Shown here: piece after piece, positions 8,119-16,604 of the stretch
Numbering within the stretch: the first letter of the stretch is position 1
Layout: the number at the start of each line of letters is the position of its first letter
NCBI GenBank assembly: GCA_003511885.1
Contig: DOIX01000355.1
Coordinates: 1 to 29,489, forward strand
Reading direction: 5' to 3'
DNA from: Cyanobacteria bacterium UBA11153
GTDB taxonomy: Bacteria; Cyanobacteriota; Cyanobacteriia; Cyanobacteriales; Coleofasciculaceae
DNA length: 29,489 bases
The notes under the pieces: generated by a model
Told to the model about the DNA's origin: nothing
Databases searched by the model: none
Seen by the model: only the letters and a program-made list of their open reading frames with translations
Translations under genes and position numbers: made by a program

Positions 8119-9414
8119 TCACTTAGAAACCCCAGCAGTTAACACTTCATGCCCCAATTCAGTAACTAAAACATCATCCTCAATCCGAATCCCAATCCCG
8201 CGCCACCTGTCAGGAATTTCTGGTTGTCCTTCCACTGGTTTCGTTTCCGCACTAATATAAAGTCCGGGTTCGACTGTTAAAACTTGATTGGGTTGTAAAG
8301 TTTGCCAAACTTCTTCTCCATGCCTGTAAATACCAGCATCGTGAACATCTAATCCTAACCAATGTCCGGTACGGTGCATGTAGAATGGTTTGTATTTTTC
8401 TTCTTTGATAATCTCTTCAATGTTTCCAGCTAATAATCCTAAATCCATCAATCCTTCGACTAATACTCGCACCGCAGTATCGTGAATTTGGTTGTAAGTA
8501 TTGCCCGGTTTAACTCGATCAATTGCGGCTAATTGGGCTTTGAGTACTAATTCGTACAAAATCTTTTGTTCTGGTTTAAATTTACCGCTAACGGGAAAAG
8601 TTCTGGTAATATCGGCATTGTAATATCCACAAGAACATCCGGCATCAATTAAGAGTAAATCTCCATCCTCCATTTTGCGATTATTTTCTACATAATGGAG
8701 GATACAACTATTACTACCAGAGGCGACAATAGATGGATAAGCTGGTCCTAATGCGCCTCTTAAGCGAAAAATATGTTCTAATTCAGCCTGGATTTCGTAC
8801 TCGTAAATTCCCGGTTTAGCAAATTCGCGGACATGGTTATGGGCATCAACAGAAATAGCCACTGCTTGACGCATCATTGCCAATTCTGCGGGACTCTTAA
8901 TCATCCGCATGGCTTGCATAATCCGATTTGTAGATTCTAGCACCATCGGTCCGGTTCCCCGCTTGTGAAAAGTTGCCATCAAGCGCTGCCAATGGGAAAT
9001 GATGGTATTGTTAAAATTGCGATCCCGCCCGACATGATAGTAAATCCGATCCGCCTTTTCCAAATACTTGGGTAACTTCTCCTCCAATTCATTAATCGGG
9101 AAAACTTCATCTGCCCCATATTTTTCCTTTGCCGCTTCCACACCTGTGCGATAACCGCTCCAAACTTCTTTCTCCCAGTCTTTAGGTTGCACAAATAGGA
9201 CAAATTTATGTTCCGCGTGATGAGGTGCAATGACTGCTACTGCTTCCGCTTCATTAAACCCTGTTAAATAATAAAAGTCACTATCTTGGCGAAAATTATA
9301 CTCCACATCATGGTGCATAACTGCAGGGAGGGCACTGTGAAATATTGCCGTACCGCTGCCAATTTTGCTCATTAATTGTTCCCGTCTTGCTTTGTATTCG
9401 GTTGCTTGAATCAT
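8119..9414 (-). CDS. pepP: Aminopeptidase P (Xaa-Pro aminopeptidase, M24B)
   Basis: Cleaves the N-terminal residue from peptides with proline in position 2; a cytosolic dinuclear-metal enzyme. Seen: an N-terminal AMP_N domain (about 1-150) with the typical F-R-Q-D-S-D-F-Y-Y-L-T-G-F motif, and a C-terminal pita-bread domain with all five metal ligands: D257, D268, H351, E382 and E412. The length of 431 residues is normal. It starts at an ATG at 9414. A clean terminator follows directly. The upstream small gene and DNA methylase are on the same strand and may be co-transcribed, but there is no functional link. Confidence 0.95.
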   Translation of the reverse strand: MIQATEYKARREQLMSKIGSGTAIFHSALPAVMHHDVEYNFRQDSDFYYLTGFNEAEAVAVIAPHHAEHKFVLFVQPKDWEKEVWSGYRTGVEAAKEKYGADEVFPINELEEKLPKYLEKADRIYYHVGRDRNFNNTIISHWQRLMATFHKRGTGPMVLESTNRIMQAMRMIKSPAELAMMRQAVAISVDAHNHVREFAKPGIYEYEIQAELEHIFRLRGALGPAYPSIVASGSNSCILHYVENNRKMEDGDLLLIDAGCSCGYYNADITRTFPVSGKFKPEQKILYELVLKAQLAAIDRVKPGNTYNQIHDTAVRVLVEGLMDLGLLAGNIEEIIKEEKYKPFYMHRTGHWLGLDVHDAGIYRHGEEVWQTLQPNQVLTVEPGLYISAETKPVEGQPEIPDRWRGIGIRIEDDVLVTELGHEVLTAGVSK

Positions 9415-9477
9415 ACAGTGTTTAAGATCTCGACTATTTGGACAAAAAACTCGATCGTGAAAAATGCTTATCCTTAG

Positions 9478-9801
9478 CTAACATTCTGCCACACCTGCTT
9501 CTGCTGTTTGCCTCATTGCCAGAAAAGCCTCTTTGACGGGCTGACTGACAGCGCTTTGAGGCTCTGCTAAAATCAATGCTTGATAGGTTTCTAGAAAAGT
9601 ACTTCTCAATCTGTGAAAGAGGTGGAGAAAATGCCTAATGAAACCAATGGAATCTAGAATAACAAATTCTATACCGCCAGTTTCTTGATATAACGATCTA
9701 GCATAGTTTTGCACTTCTTCATCGATTACATCGAATGACTCTCCCAATTTACTGATAGCGCGTCGAAAAGCGGCATTGAGGATTTCTCTTGGTTGTTCCA
9801 T
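9478..9801 (-). CDS. Small unrecognised protein downstream of the DNA methylase
   Basis: 107 residues, probably all-helical, with a long amphipathic and aromatic stretch (F-I-R-H-F-L-H-L-F-H-R-L-R near the middle). No family recognised. Its ATG lies inside the last 76 bases of the methylase reading frame, with AGGAAGAAAAGGA directly ahead as a strong ribosome binding site, so it is a genuine gene translated together with the methylase. It is too short to be a typical restriction enzyme, and I see no PD-(D/E)xK or HNH motif. It could be a companion of the methylase or the truncated start of a longer gene: only 63 bases separate it from pepP. Confidence 0.6.
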   Translation of the reverse strand: MEQPREILNAAFRRAISKLGESFDVIDEEVQNYARSLYQETGGIEFVILDSIGFIRHFLHLFHRLRSTFLETYQALILAEPQSAVSQPVKEAFLAMRQTAEAGVAEC

Positions 9802-10633
9802 TCCTTTTCTTCCTGTGGCAGGTCATAATTAATCCAAAGTACCTCTGTTCGAGGTTGTTTCACGGAAAAGCACTGTTTAGGATGGCTCTCAATATAATGC
9901 CAATCTTTATATAAAGTATCCAATATAAAGTATCCATCAATTTACAATGGTAACCTGACAGAGCAACTTTACCTTTAATATTGCGAAATACTTCAGATAA
10001 CTCTTGATGATCCTTATCTGTCATCTCATATCCATAAGCGTTAGAATCTCCGCGTGATTCATGAGGATAAGGAGGATCGCAATAGAAAAAAGTTTCCTCA
10101 CTATCATACCGTTGAATAACTTCAATTGCTGGAGCATTTTCTATTTGAACCCGCAACAGCCTTTGTACTATCTCAGATAATCCTTCAACACTTCCTAACC
10201 AGCGAGAAACTGCCCCCGCCATTCCCGCACGGCTGGTTAATTTACAATGCGCCCATCTGCCAGCGCTTGCTGTTTGGGCTAAACCTGTTCTCACTTGACG
10301 GGCACGGACAAAAAAGCGACGAGCCCTCTCTAATTCTAATAAATTTGTAGTTGATTCTTCTACGGCACTTCTCAATTCTTCCCTGGAAAATGGAGTTAAT
10401 CCAATAGCCTTAATAAGCTCATCTGAGTTGTCTCTGAGAACTCGAAAAAAGTTAACAACTTCTCCATCAATATCATTATAAGTTTCTACAGGAGACGGTT
10501 TTTTATTAATTAGAACAGCCGCCGAGCCGCCAAAAGGTTCGCAGTAGTGAGTTGATTCGGGCAGTAGAGGTAGAAGCCAGTTTAAGTTGTTAAATTTTCC
10601 ACCATACCAGCCAAATGCGATTAGTTTGCTCAT
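9726..10633 (-). pseudogene. D12-class DNA adenine methyltransferase, frameshifted by a 14-bp tandem duplication
   Basis: Transfers a methyl group from S-adenosylmethionine to adenine N6 in DNA. Seen: the N-terminal G-W-Y-G-G-K motif, FGGS at 34-37 (SAM-binding motif I) and DPPY at 186-189 (catalytic motif IV), in the order of the D12/alpha class. After residue 237 the frame runs off into unrelated residues and stops at 9860. The true C-terminus (K-D-W-H-Y-I-E-S..., S-V-K-Q-P-R-T-E-V-L-W-I-N-Y) continues in another frame down to 9726. The cause is visible: the 14-mer at 9909-9922 is repeated exactly at 9923-9936. Removing one copy restores one open frame of 297 residues. It starts 17 bases after the NAD kinase stop codon. 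No cognate nuclease is recognised, so it may be an orphan methylase. Confidence 0.9.
9909..9936. repeat. Perfect 14-bp tandem duplication in the methylase gene
   Basis: The unit ATATAAAGTATCCA occurs twice back to back. It shifts the methylase frame by two bases just before the conserved C-terminal motifs and is precisely reversible by slippage or recombination. Confidence 0.95.
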
Positions 10634-10650
10634 GGATTTGATTGGGATAG

Positions 10651-11595
10651 TTAATTACGATGATCGTTATTGTAGCGAATTCTCGCACCAGCCCATTGCA
10701 GCTTTTCTCTTAATGTCTGGTAATAGGAGTTATTTTCTCGCAATATGATAAATTTTGCATAACAATCTGCCATCCGCACATCTACCCTTTGTCCCGGCCA
10801 AATTGCTGTTCCTAAAACTCCATCCATCCACAATTTGGTATTAAGTTCGTAGTCTCCTAAAGGCCAAATACTGACAACTGCACCTGAAGGTAAAACTAGG
10901 GGACGACTGGACAAACTTAAGGGACAAATTGGCGTAACAACTATGGCTTCCATCCCGTCATGTAAAATAGGACCGTTAGCAGATAACGTGTAGCAAGTAG
11001 AACCTGTCGGTGTGGCAACAATTAAACCGTCTCCTTGATATTGATCGACTACTTCTCCATCTATTTCCATTTCTAAAATTGAGGTAATCATCCGATCCGC
11101 AGAAGCTGGTTTAATGCAAATTTCATTGAGGGCTAAATAGCGATGATCTTTGAGATCTCCTCCTCTAGTTTTAACTGATTCTCCATCAATGCGCTCGCCT
11201 TCAAATACTCCTGCCTGTACCATCATCCGCCGCTGGATAGCATAGCGATCTTCTAACAATCTATCCCAAATTTCTTCGGTATTCTTGAATTCCTCAAAAG
11301 GTTCGGTTAAAAACCCCAGATGTCCCCCGACATTCACTGATAAAATGGGAATACCTTCGGGGGCTAAATGTCTTGCTGCTGCTAAGGCTGCTCCATCACC
11401 TCCTAATACTACTGCTAAATCAATCGTTTGCATTCCAGAGGCTAAGAATACTGGGTATGGATTATCTTTTGCACCACTTGGTCCAATTAAAACTCGACAA
11501 TTGCGTTGTTCTAATTGTCGGGCACATTTTTCTGCCCACATTTTACTGTAGGGATCTCTAGCTTTATGAACAATAATGACTTGGTTTAGTTGCAC
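10651..11595 (-). CDS. nadK: NAD kinase
   Basis: Phosphorylates NAD to NADP, supplying the cofactor of photosynthetic electron transport and biosynthesis. Seen: the diagnostic GGDG at 65-68, N-V-G-G-H-L-G-F-L at 88-96, and the T-P-T-G-S-T substrate motif further on. The length of 314 residues fits the longer of the two NAD kinase types found in cyanobacteria. It starts with GTG at 11595; no other start keeps the conserved first strand V-I-I-V-H-K, and there is no clear Shine-Dalgarno sequence. The DNA methylase gene follows 17 bases downstream and is likely read from the same transcript. Confidence 0.95.
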   Translation of the reverse strand: MQLNQVIIVHKARDPYSKMWAEKCARQLEQRNCRVLIGPSGAKDNPYPVFLASGMQTIDLAVVLGGDGAALAAARHLAPEGIPILSVNVGGHLGFLTEPFEEFKNTEEIWDRLLEDRYAIQRRMMVQAGVFEGERIDGESVKTRGGDLKDHRYLALNEICIKPASADRMITSILEMEIDGEVVDQYQGDGLIVATPTGSTCYTLSANGPILHDGMEAIVVTPICPLSLSSRPLVLPSGAVVSIWPLGDYELNTKLWMDGVLGTAIWPGQRVDVRMADCYAKFIILRENNSYYQTLREKLQWAGARIRYNNDHRN

Positions 11596-11753
11596 TTTTG
11601 GGGGAGTAGGTAGTAAGACTTGGTAAGTGGACAGTGGAAAATAAATAATATCTTATTAATGATTTTTTTGTATTAAGTCGCTATCAATCACCAACAAATA
11701 ACCAATAACTAATTAGTCCTGAGTCCTTAGTCTTTTATTTAAAATCAATGACT

Positions 11754-11795
11754 AATAACCAATAACCAATAACCAATAACCAATAACCAATAACT
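11754..11795. repeat. Heptanucleotide tandem repeat (AATAACC)x5 plus one variant
   Basis: Five perfect AATAACC units followed by AATAACT. The last unit runs into the sfsA stop codon at 11794-11796, so expansion of the repeat sits directly at the gene end. A degenerate stretch of the same motif lies at about 11692-11712. Confidence 0.9.
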
Positions 11796-12549
11796 ATTCA
11801 AACTTAGCCAAACCTAAATAACGGATACCTTCTGGGGTAACATTAAAACGACAGGGTAAGACTTCCACGCCAGCAGCAACAGCCTCTCGCAATAGCTTAC
11901 CGTAAAGGGGATCGGCACGATCGCCCGGAGCAAAGCGATCGCAATCAGAGCGATTAATAAAATACAGCATAACAGATCTGGCTTGCGGTATTAATTCTTG
12001 CAATTCTCGTAAATGCTTTTGTCCGCGAGTGGTTACGGTGTCGGGAAATAATGCTGTTGAGCCTGCACACCAAGTCACGTTTTTCACTTCCAAATAGATG
12101 GGAAGCTGCCATTCATCGCCAGTTAGGAGAAAATCTACCCTACTTTTCCGTTGGCTTCCATAGACCACTTCGGTGCTAATTTTACTATAACTATCGGCTA
12201 ATTCAGGAATTAGTTGTTGTTCTAATAGTAATTTGATCGCCCGATTAGGTAAACCTGTATTAATCCCTACCCAAGTACCTCGATTTTCCGTAATATTGCT
12301 GTTTTCCATTCCCTTTTCTTGGACTTGAATCATTTCCCATGTATAAGATAGCTTCCGTTTTGGGTTATCTGAGCGAGATACTTGAACTGGGCTACCGGGA
12401 GTAGAAACGTCTGTCATCGGACCAGTGTTAGGACAATGTGCTGTAATTATTTCTCCGCATTCTAGTTGAATATCGGCAAAAAATCGCTTGTACCGTTTAA
12501 CTAAAATTCCTGGTTGCAATGGTGGGTATCGGTAGATAAAAGATGACAT
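11794..12549 (-). CDS. sfsA: SfsA family DNA/RNA nuclease-fold protein
   Basis: Named after the E. coli sugar fermentation stimulation protein; the biochemical role is not settled, but the fold combines an OB-like N-terminal nucleic-acid-binding domain with a PD-(D/E)xK-type domain. Seen: H-C-P-N-T-G-P-M at 38-45 and the nuclease-like residues D139 (S-R-V-D-F) and E154-x-K156 (L-E-V-K). The length of 251 residues is normal. The start ATG at 12549 gives the typical beginning with R-Y-x-x-L-x-x-G-x-x-V-K-R-Y-K-R-F. Its stop codon is embedded in the AATAACC tandem repeat. Confidence 0.93.
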   Translation of the reverse strand: MSSFIYRYPPLQPGILVKRYKRFFADIQLECGEIITAHCPNTGPMTDVSTPGSPVQVSRSDNPKRKLSYTWEMIQVQEKGMENSNITENRGTWVGINTGLPNRAIKLLLEQQLIPELADSYSKISTEVVYGSQRKSRVDFLLTGDEWQLPIYLEVKNVTWCAGSTALFPDTVTTRGQKHLRELQELIPQARSVMLYFINRSDCDRFAPGDRADPLYGKLLREAVAAGVEVLPCRFNVTPEGIRYLGLAKFE

Positions 12550-12658
12550 TTATAGGTGTTGATGTACGCTGATAATTACTAATTGCTAATTGTCAATGGC
12601 AATTTTTAGGCCATGGTATTAGGTATTATATCATGTAGGTTAGGATAGGTTCTGTAGG

Positions 12659-12795
12659 GGTGAAGTATTCGGTCGATATCATCGATTGTAAGCCAGGATT
12701 TTTGGATCCGAATGCTTCACCCTCAAATTTAAACCATTGGCTTAACATCCATCCTAATATCGTAAACCAGGAGTTTTAGATCCGAATGCTTCACC
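12659..12795. repeat. Three-arm repeat around CCGAATGCTTCACC
   Basis: The 419-base gap between sfsA and the hydrolase gene holds no gene. The arm GGTGAAGTATTCGG (12659-12672) is an inverted, one-mismatch match to CCGAATGCTTCACC at 12708-12721, and that 14-mer recurs exactly at 12782-12795. The 25 bases before each direct copy (C-C-A-G-G followed by TTTT and GATCC) are also related. This looks like a partly duplicated miniature element. Confidence 0.7.
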
Positions 12796-12968
12796 TTGCT
12801 CCGATGCTACAGACACAACCGTCCTTGAGATTAACCATTAGGGATTCATCAAGATTTATAAAAAAATTTAGTTTAATCCATAATTGACCAGAACGGTTAG
12901 GCTACCATAAAGCAGACATCAGTATTGTAAGATACGAAGCAAAATTTAAGCATTGGCATTGTTAAAGA

Positions 12969-13739
12969 ATGAAGATGAATCAAGATTTACGGAGATTGGG
13001 TGTAGCACCGAATAGTTGGATGGTGAACGAAGGAATCGCGGATCTCACCCGTCCCCCCTTGACACCCCAGCCCATCAGGCTGACAACCGAAACCAAAACA
13101 CTACACCTAGATTTAGCGAAATCGGTAATACTAGTCATCGACATGCAGAATGACTTCTGTCATAGTGATGGTTGGTTAGCACATATTGGAGTAGATATTA
13201 CAGCCAATCGCGCCCCGATTAAACCTTTAAATACCTTACTAGCAAAATTGCGATCGCAAAATGTTCCCGTGATATGGCTAAACTGGGGAAATCGTCCCGA
13301 CTTACTCAATATTAGTCCGGCACTGCGACATGTTTATAATCCGACAGGAGGAGGAATCGGATTAGGAGATTCCCTGCCTAAAAATGGTGCAAAAGTTCTG
13401 ATTAAAGATAGTTGGGCAGCAGGAATATTAGATGAATTGGAGCAAAAACCAGAAGATATCCACATCGATAAATATCGCATGAGTGGATTTTGGGATACAC
13501 CCTTAGATAGTATTTTAAGAAACCTAGGCAAAACTACACTTTTCTTCACAGGAGTAAATATAGATCAGTGCGTCATGGCGACATTACAAGATGCCAACTT
13601 CCTCGGTTACGACTGCATCTTGGTTAAAGACTGTTCTGCCACCACCTCACCAGACTATTGCTACCAAGCAACTATTTACAACGTCAACCAATGTTTTGGC
13701 TTTGTTACCAATTCTGAATTAATTATCCAGGCAATGTAG
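12969..13739 (+). CDS. Isochorismatase-family cysteine hydrolase
   Basis: A member of the isochorismatase-like amidohydrolase fold that cleaves C-N bonds of small amides (nicotinamidase, ureidoacrylate or biuret hydrolase types). Seen: the full catalytic triad D58 (V-I-D-M-Q-N-D-F), K168 (H-I-D-K-Y) and C201 (N-I-D-Q-C), plus the conserved cis-peptide segment G-V-N before the cysteine. At 256 residues with an N-terminal extension it is closer to the ureidoacrylate/biuret hydrolase group than to nicotinamidases; the exact substrate is open. The cupin gene follows after 112 bases and is probably linked. I searched upstream for a GTA-N8-TAC NtcA site and did not find one. Confidence 0.88.
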   Translation: MKMNQDLRRLGVAPNSWMVNEGIADLTRPPLTPQPIRLTTETKTLHLDLAKSVILVIDMQNDFCHSDGWLAHIGVDITANRAPIKPLNTLLAKLRSQNVPVIWLNWGNRPDLLNISPALRHVYNPTGGGIGLGDSLPKNGAKVLIKDSWAAGILDELEQKPEDIHIDKYRMSGFWDTPLDSILRNLGKTTLFFTGVNIDQCVMATLQDANFLGYDCILVKDCSATTSPDYCYQATIYNVNQCFGFVTNSELIIQAM

Positions 13740-13851
13740 TTATTTAGTAGAGGTCATCCGTGGTGTGTTATTGGTTATTAGTGATGAGTTGTTTGTTTAG
13801 GCTGAGATACCATAGCCCACCAGATGGAAGCAATTTTAGGAGTAACAAGAA

Positions 13852-14304
13852 ATGGATTCTCGTTGTATGATTCCCGTAATCAAGTCACCCAAAGACTACC
13901 GTGCCTATCGGATTAGCCCTCATGACACCAACCGTTTAGCTATTGTATTCGATCCTGCGATCGCAGATGCGTCATTAACCTTTTGCGTAGAAATTTTTGA
14001 TGAAGGAGGCAAAACTCCACCCAATCGCCATCAAATAGCCGTAGAAATGTTTTTTATCCTCAAGGGAGAAGGGATGGCAATCTGTGACGGGAAAATCGTG
14101 CCAATTCGGGCAGGAGATAGTTTATTAGTGCCACCAACGGGAATTCATGAAATTAGAAATACAGGGAGGGGGCGTTTATATGCCCTCTGTTTTATGGTTC
14201 CCAATGAAGATTTTGCAGAATTAATTAAAAGCGGTACGCCTGTAGAATTAGATCGAGAGGATTTGAGAGTACTGTATCGTACTGATGCCCTAGTACCCTG
14301 TTAA
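13852..14304 (+). CDS. Single-domain cupin protein
   Basis: A 150-residue cupin with a beta-barrel core from about 40 to 117. Seen: H60 and E65 in motif 1, G-E-G-M-A-I-C-D-G, G-D-S-L-L-V-P-P, and H99 in motif 2, so three metal ligands are present. The family ranges from enzymes to ligand-binding proteins and the substrate is not evident. A good Shine-Dalgarno AGGAG lies 10 bases before the ATG. It follows the isochorismatase-fold hydrolase on the same strand, so it may act on the same amide or its product (inference). Confidence 0.8.
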   Translation: MDSRCMIPVIKSPKDYRAYRISPHDTNRLAIVFDPAIADASLTFCVEIFDEGGKTPPNRHQIAVEMFFILKGEGMAICDGKIVPIRAGDSLLVPPTGIHEIRNTGRGRLYALCFMVPNEDFAELIKSGTPVELDREDLRVLYRTDALVPC

Positions 14305-14400
14305 GGATAAGGGGTATGGGGTAGAGATTTTTAAGTTTGGAGTTTGGAGTTTAAGTTTTAATAAGATAGCTTCTCTTCTCCAGCTTCTAGACTCTCTTCT

Positions 14401-14435
14401 CTCGCCTCTTGCCTCTCACCTCTTGCCTCTTGCCT
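14401..14435. repeat. Heptanucleotide tandem repeat (CTTGCCT)x5, imperfect
   Basis: Five 7-base units CTCGCCT, CTTGCCT, CTCACCT, CTTGCCT, CTTGCCT in the gap after the cupin gene. A shorter repeat of GTTTGGA lies at about 14336-14352. Confidence 0.8.
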
Positions 14436-14478
14436 CTTGTTAATCCATCATCTCTTACCTCCAACCTCTTGTTAATGA

Positions 14479-14513
14479 GTTAAGCTGAAAAATAAGCAGT
14501 AATTCAGCTTAAC
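14479..14513. promoter_or_regulatory. 11-bp perfect inverted repeat upstream of the PrsW-like gene
   Basis: GTTAAGCTGAA, 13 bases, TTCAGCTTAAC. It ends 27 bases before the ATG of the PrsW-like gene. There is no T-run after it, so it is more likely an operator or leader hairpin than a terminator. Confidence 0.5.
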
Positions 14514-14539
14514 TACCAATCTGACATAGAAAGATTCTC

Positions 14540-15517
14540 ATGGAGAGACTTCTCATCACTGCCATTGTACTGGCAATTCCCGTATACTTTTACACTTCCT
14601 CCCTCGCAAATATTGACCGATTCGAGAAAAAACCTCTCCCTTCCCTCATCAATGCCTTTGCCTGTGGAAGTATACTCGCTATTACTTTTGACCAGATTTT
14701 GCCATATATTTTTCCCATCTCAGCTACCCCCATTTTCAGTGAGGCAACTTGGGAAGATAACCCGTTAAAAGCACTTATTGGTATCGCCGTCACTCAGGAA
14801 ACCCTCAAAGGAATCCTCGTGGCGATTATTTATCTGAGATGCCGTCGCGAGTTTAATGGCTGGGTAGATGGTATTGTTTATGGCGCAACTCTAGGGTTAG
14901 GATTTGCTTATGTAGATAATATCTTTGATTTAACAAGCCAAACCCAAACTTGGGAAGAGTGGATACAAGTATTTTTCTCCCATAGTATTGTATTTTGTGG
15001 GATGGAAGCTTTTTGGGCTGCCTTAGTCGGAATTGGTTTCGGTTTTGCCCGATACACTCATGTTACTTCCCAAAAAGTTATGCTAATTTTGGGTGGATTG
15101 ATTGCCGCAATCTTAGCCCATGTCATTCACAATATTGCCTTAATTCTGCTTCAAGAAAAGTTATGGTTAATGTCTTTGTTCAATTATATGGCGCTGGCAC
15201 TATTGACAATCTTATTATTGTTGGTAAACAGATATATAGCTCGCCAGCAACTCCGAATCTATCTCAGCGATGAAGTGCCGGATTTTCTCTCTTTTGAGTG
15301 TTATGAAGCCTTATGCCTATCCAATTCAAATACTTTCACATTTTTGGGGATGAGTAGGGAACAAAGACGAGCTTTATTTCAAGTTGCGGAAAATTTAGTT
15401 CAGAAAAAAATGCAGTTAATCGAGATGGGTACTTCCGGAAGCTATAGTGTAGAAATTGCTGGATTGCGACAGGAATTGAGACGATTGGGAAATGGAGATT
15501 GGGGAGTGGATATTTAA
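14540..15517 (+). CDS. PrsW-like intramembrane protease family protein with altered motifs
   Basis: A multi-pass membrane protein (about six to seven segments in residues 1-232) with a soluble C-terminal tail to 325. It follows the PrsW/CPBP-type layout: motif 1 near 86-90, motif 2 G-L-G-F-A-Y-V-D-N at 119-127, and histidines H148, H194 and H197 in later helices. PrsW proteases normally carry E-E-x-x-K in motif 1 and F-A-x-x-E-N in motif 2; here they read Q-E-T-L-K and F-A-Y-V-D-N. One catalytic glutamate is thus replaced by glutamine and the second motif glutamate by aspartate. It may be a weakened or non-proteolytic member. The cytoplasmic tail is of unknown function. Located alone on the plus strand. 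Confidence 0.75.
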   Translation: MERLLITAIVLAIPVYFYTSSLANIDRFEKKPLPSLINAFACGSILAITFDQILPYIFPISATPIFSEATWEDNPLKALIGIAVTQETLKGILVAIIYLRCRREFNGWVDGIVYGATLGLGFAYVDNIFDLTSQTQTWEEWIQVFFSHSIVFCGMEAFWAALVGIGFGFARYTHVTSQKVMLILGGLIAAILAHVIHNIALILLQEKLWLMSLFNYMALALLTILLLLVNRYIARQQLRIYLSDEVPDFLSFECYEALCLSNSNTFTFLGMSREQRRALFQVAENLVQKKMQLIEMGTSGSYSVEIAGLRQELRRLGNGDWGVDI

Positions 15518-15721
15518 AGTATTGGTTGTTAGTTTTGGGTTGTTGGTTGTTTCTATCCTGTCTATTAGGGATTAGGGACTAGCAACCTGGGGAGCCGCTG
15601 TCCCATTTGTTCAAAGAAAAAAAATGTAACAAAACGACATGTTATTAGTGTGGATATCCCTATATACTGATCGGGTTAAGACAGGATATGGTATTGAGGA
15701 AAAACGAAGGAGAATCTGATC

Positions 15722-16531
15722 GTGTTATATCCAAAAGGTTTCGTTCGCGATCGCGCTCTTGAACTTGGTGCTTTAATTAAGCATAGCTATACTCAGTTTG
15801 AACAGCGCAGCACCCCTGCCACTAAGCAGTCATGGCAGCCTCCTGGATATACTATAGTGATAGAATGTAAAATTAAGCAACCAAATGGAGAGGTTGTTCC
15901 TTTCGGTTTTATTGCCACGAAAGATAACAATTGCTATATCATTTTCAGAGGTACGAGAACCCCCTTTGAATGGATTGATGATGTCGCTATTAAACAAGTT
16001 GATTATCTAGCTGGTTGGGGTCAAACTACTAAAGGTTTTAATGATATTTACCGGAAACTATCGACACAGATTATTTCGGCTCTCAATAATCTCAAGAAGC
16101 AAATACCATCTCTTGCCAATATTTTCCTGACGGGGCATAGTCTAGGTGGATCAATAGCTGATTTATGTGCTGCTGATATTATATCTAACACCAGCTTTAA
16201 ACCTATATCTTACACCTTTGGCAGTCCTCGCACTGGTGATATTGACTTTGCCAAAAAATATCTCAATTCTGGGATAGTCTCTTGGCGTATTTTCAATACC
16301 GAAGATATCGTCCCTACCTTGCCTCTACCAACATTCCATATTCATCCCTCAGAATTAGGTCTTAACGACACAACTGTAGAGCTATCATTAAAGTTAGTAT
16401 TATCGAATATTGCGAGTAATTTAATTTTTCAACACATCGGGATACCCATCAGCTTTACCTTCCACAAAGAAACAATTTCTGACAACCATAATCTGGATAA
16501 TTACTTGCAAAATCTGCAAGCACAAGATTAA
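15722..16531 (+). CDS. Class 3 lipase (alpha/beta hydrolase)
   Basis: A lipase_3 family hydrolase of 269 residues, expected to cleave ester bonds of glycerolipids. Seen: the nucleophile elbow GHSLGG with S140, D195 in F-N-T-E-D-I-V-P, H256 near the C-terminus, and the F-R-G-T-R segment at 75-79 that forms the oxyanion region. There is no signal peptide, so it is probably cytoplasmic or membrane-associated. The start is GTG at 15722, supported by GAAGGAG 8 bases ahead. It stands alone between intergenic repeats. Confidence 0.9.
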   Translation: MLYPKGFVRDRALELGALIKHSYTQFEQRSTPATKQSWQPPGYTIVIECKIKQPNGEVVPFGFIATKDNNCYIIFRGTRTPFEWIDDVAIKQVDYLAGWGQTTKGFNDIYRKLSTQIISALNNLKKQIPSLANIFLTGHSLGGSIADLCAADIISNTSFKPISYTFGSPRTGDIDFAKKYLNSGIVSWRIFNTEDIVPTLPLPTFHIHPSELGLNDTTVELSLKLVLSNIASNLIFQHIGIPISFTFHKETISDNHNLDNYLQNLQAQD

Positions 16532-16552
16532 TGGCTAATCGCTACAGTTGAT

Positions 16553-16601
16553 AGTTGACAGTTGACAGTTGACAGTTGACAATTGACAATTGACAATTGA
16601 C
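16553..16601. repeat. Heptanucleotide tandem repeat (AGTTGAC)x4 (AATTGAC)x3
   Basis: Seven perfect-period 7-mers with a single-base switch in the middle. The same repeat family appears in opposite orientation at 26271-26310. It abuts the left end of the 91-bp element at 16605. Confidence 0.9.
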
Positions 16602-16604
16602 AAT

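Noticed and set aside
9478..9801. Small gene considered as the restriction enzyme partner of the methylase
   Set aside because: Too short, and no PD-(D/E)xK, HNH or GIY-YIG motif is visible.
12841..12968. Possible NtcA site upstream of the hydrolase gene
   Set aside because: Only GTA-N3-TAC is present; the required GTA-N8-TAC spacing is not found.
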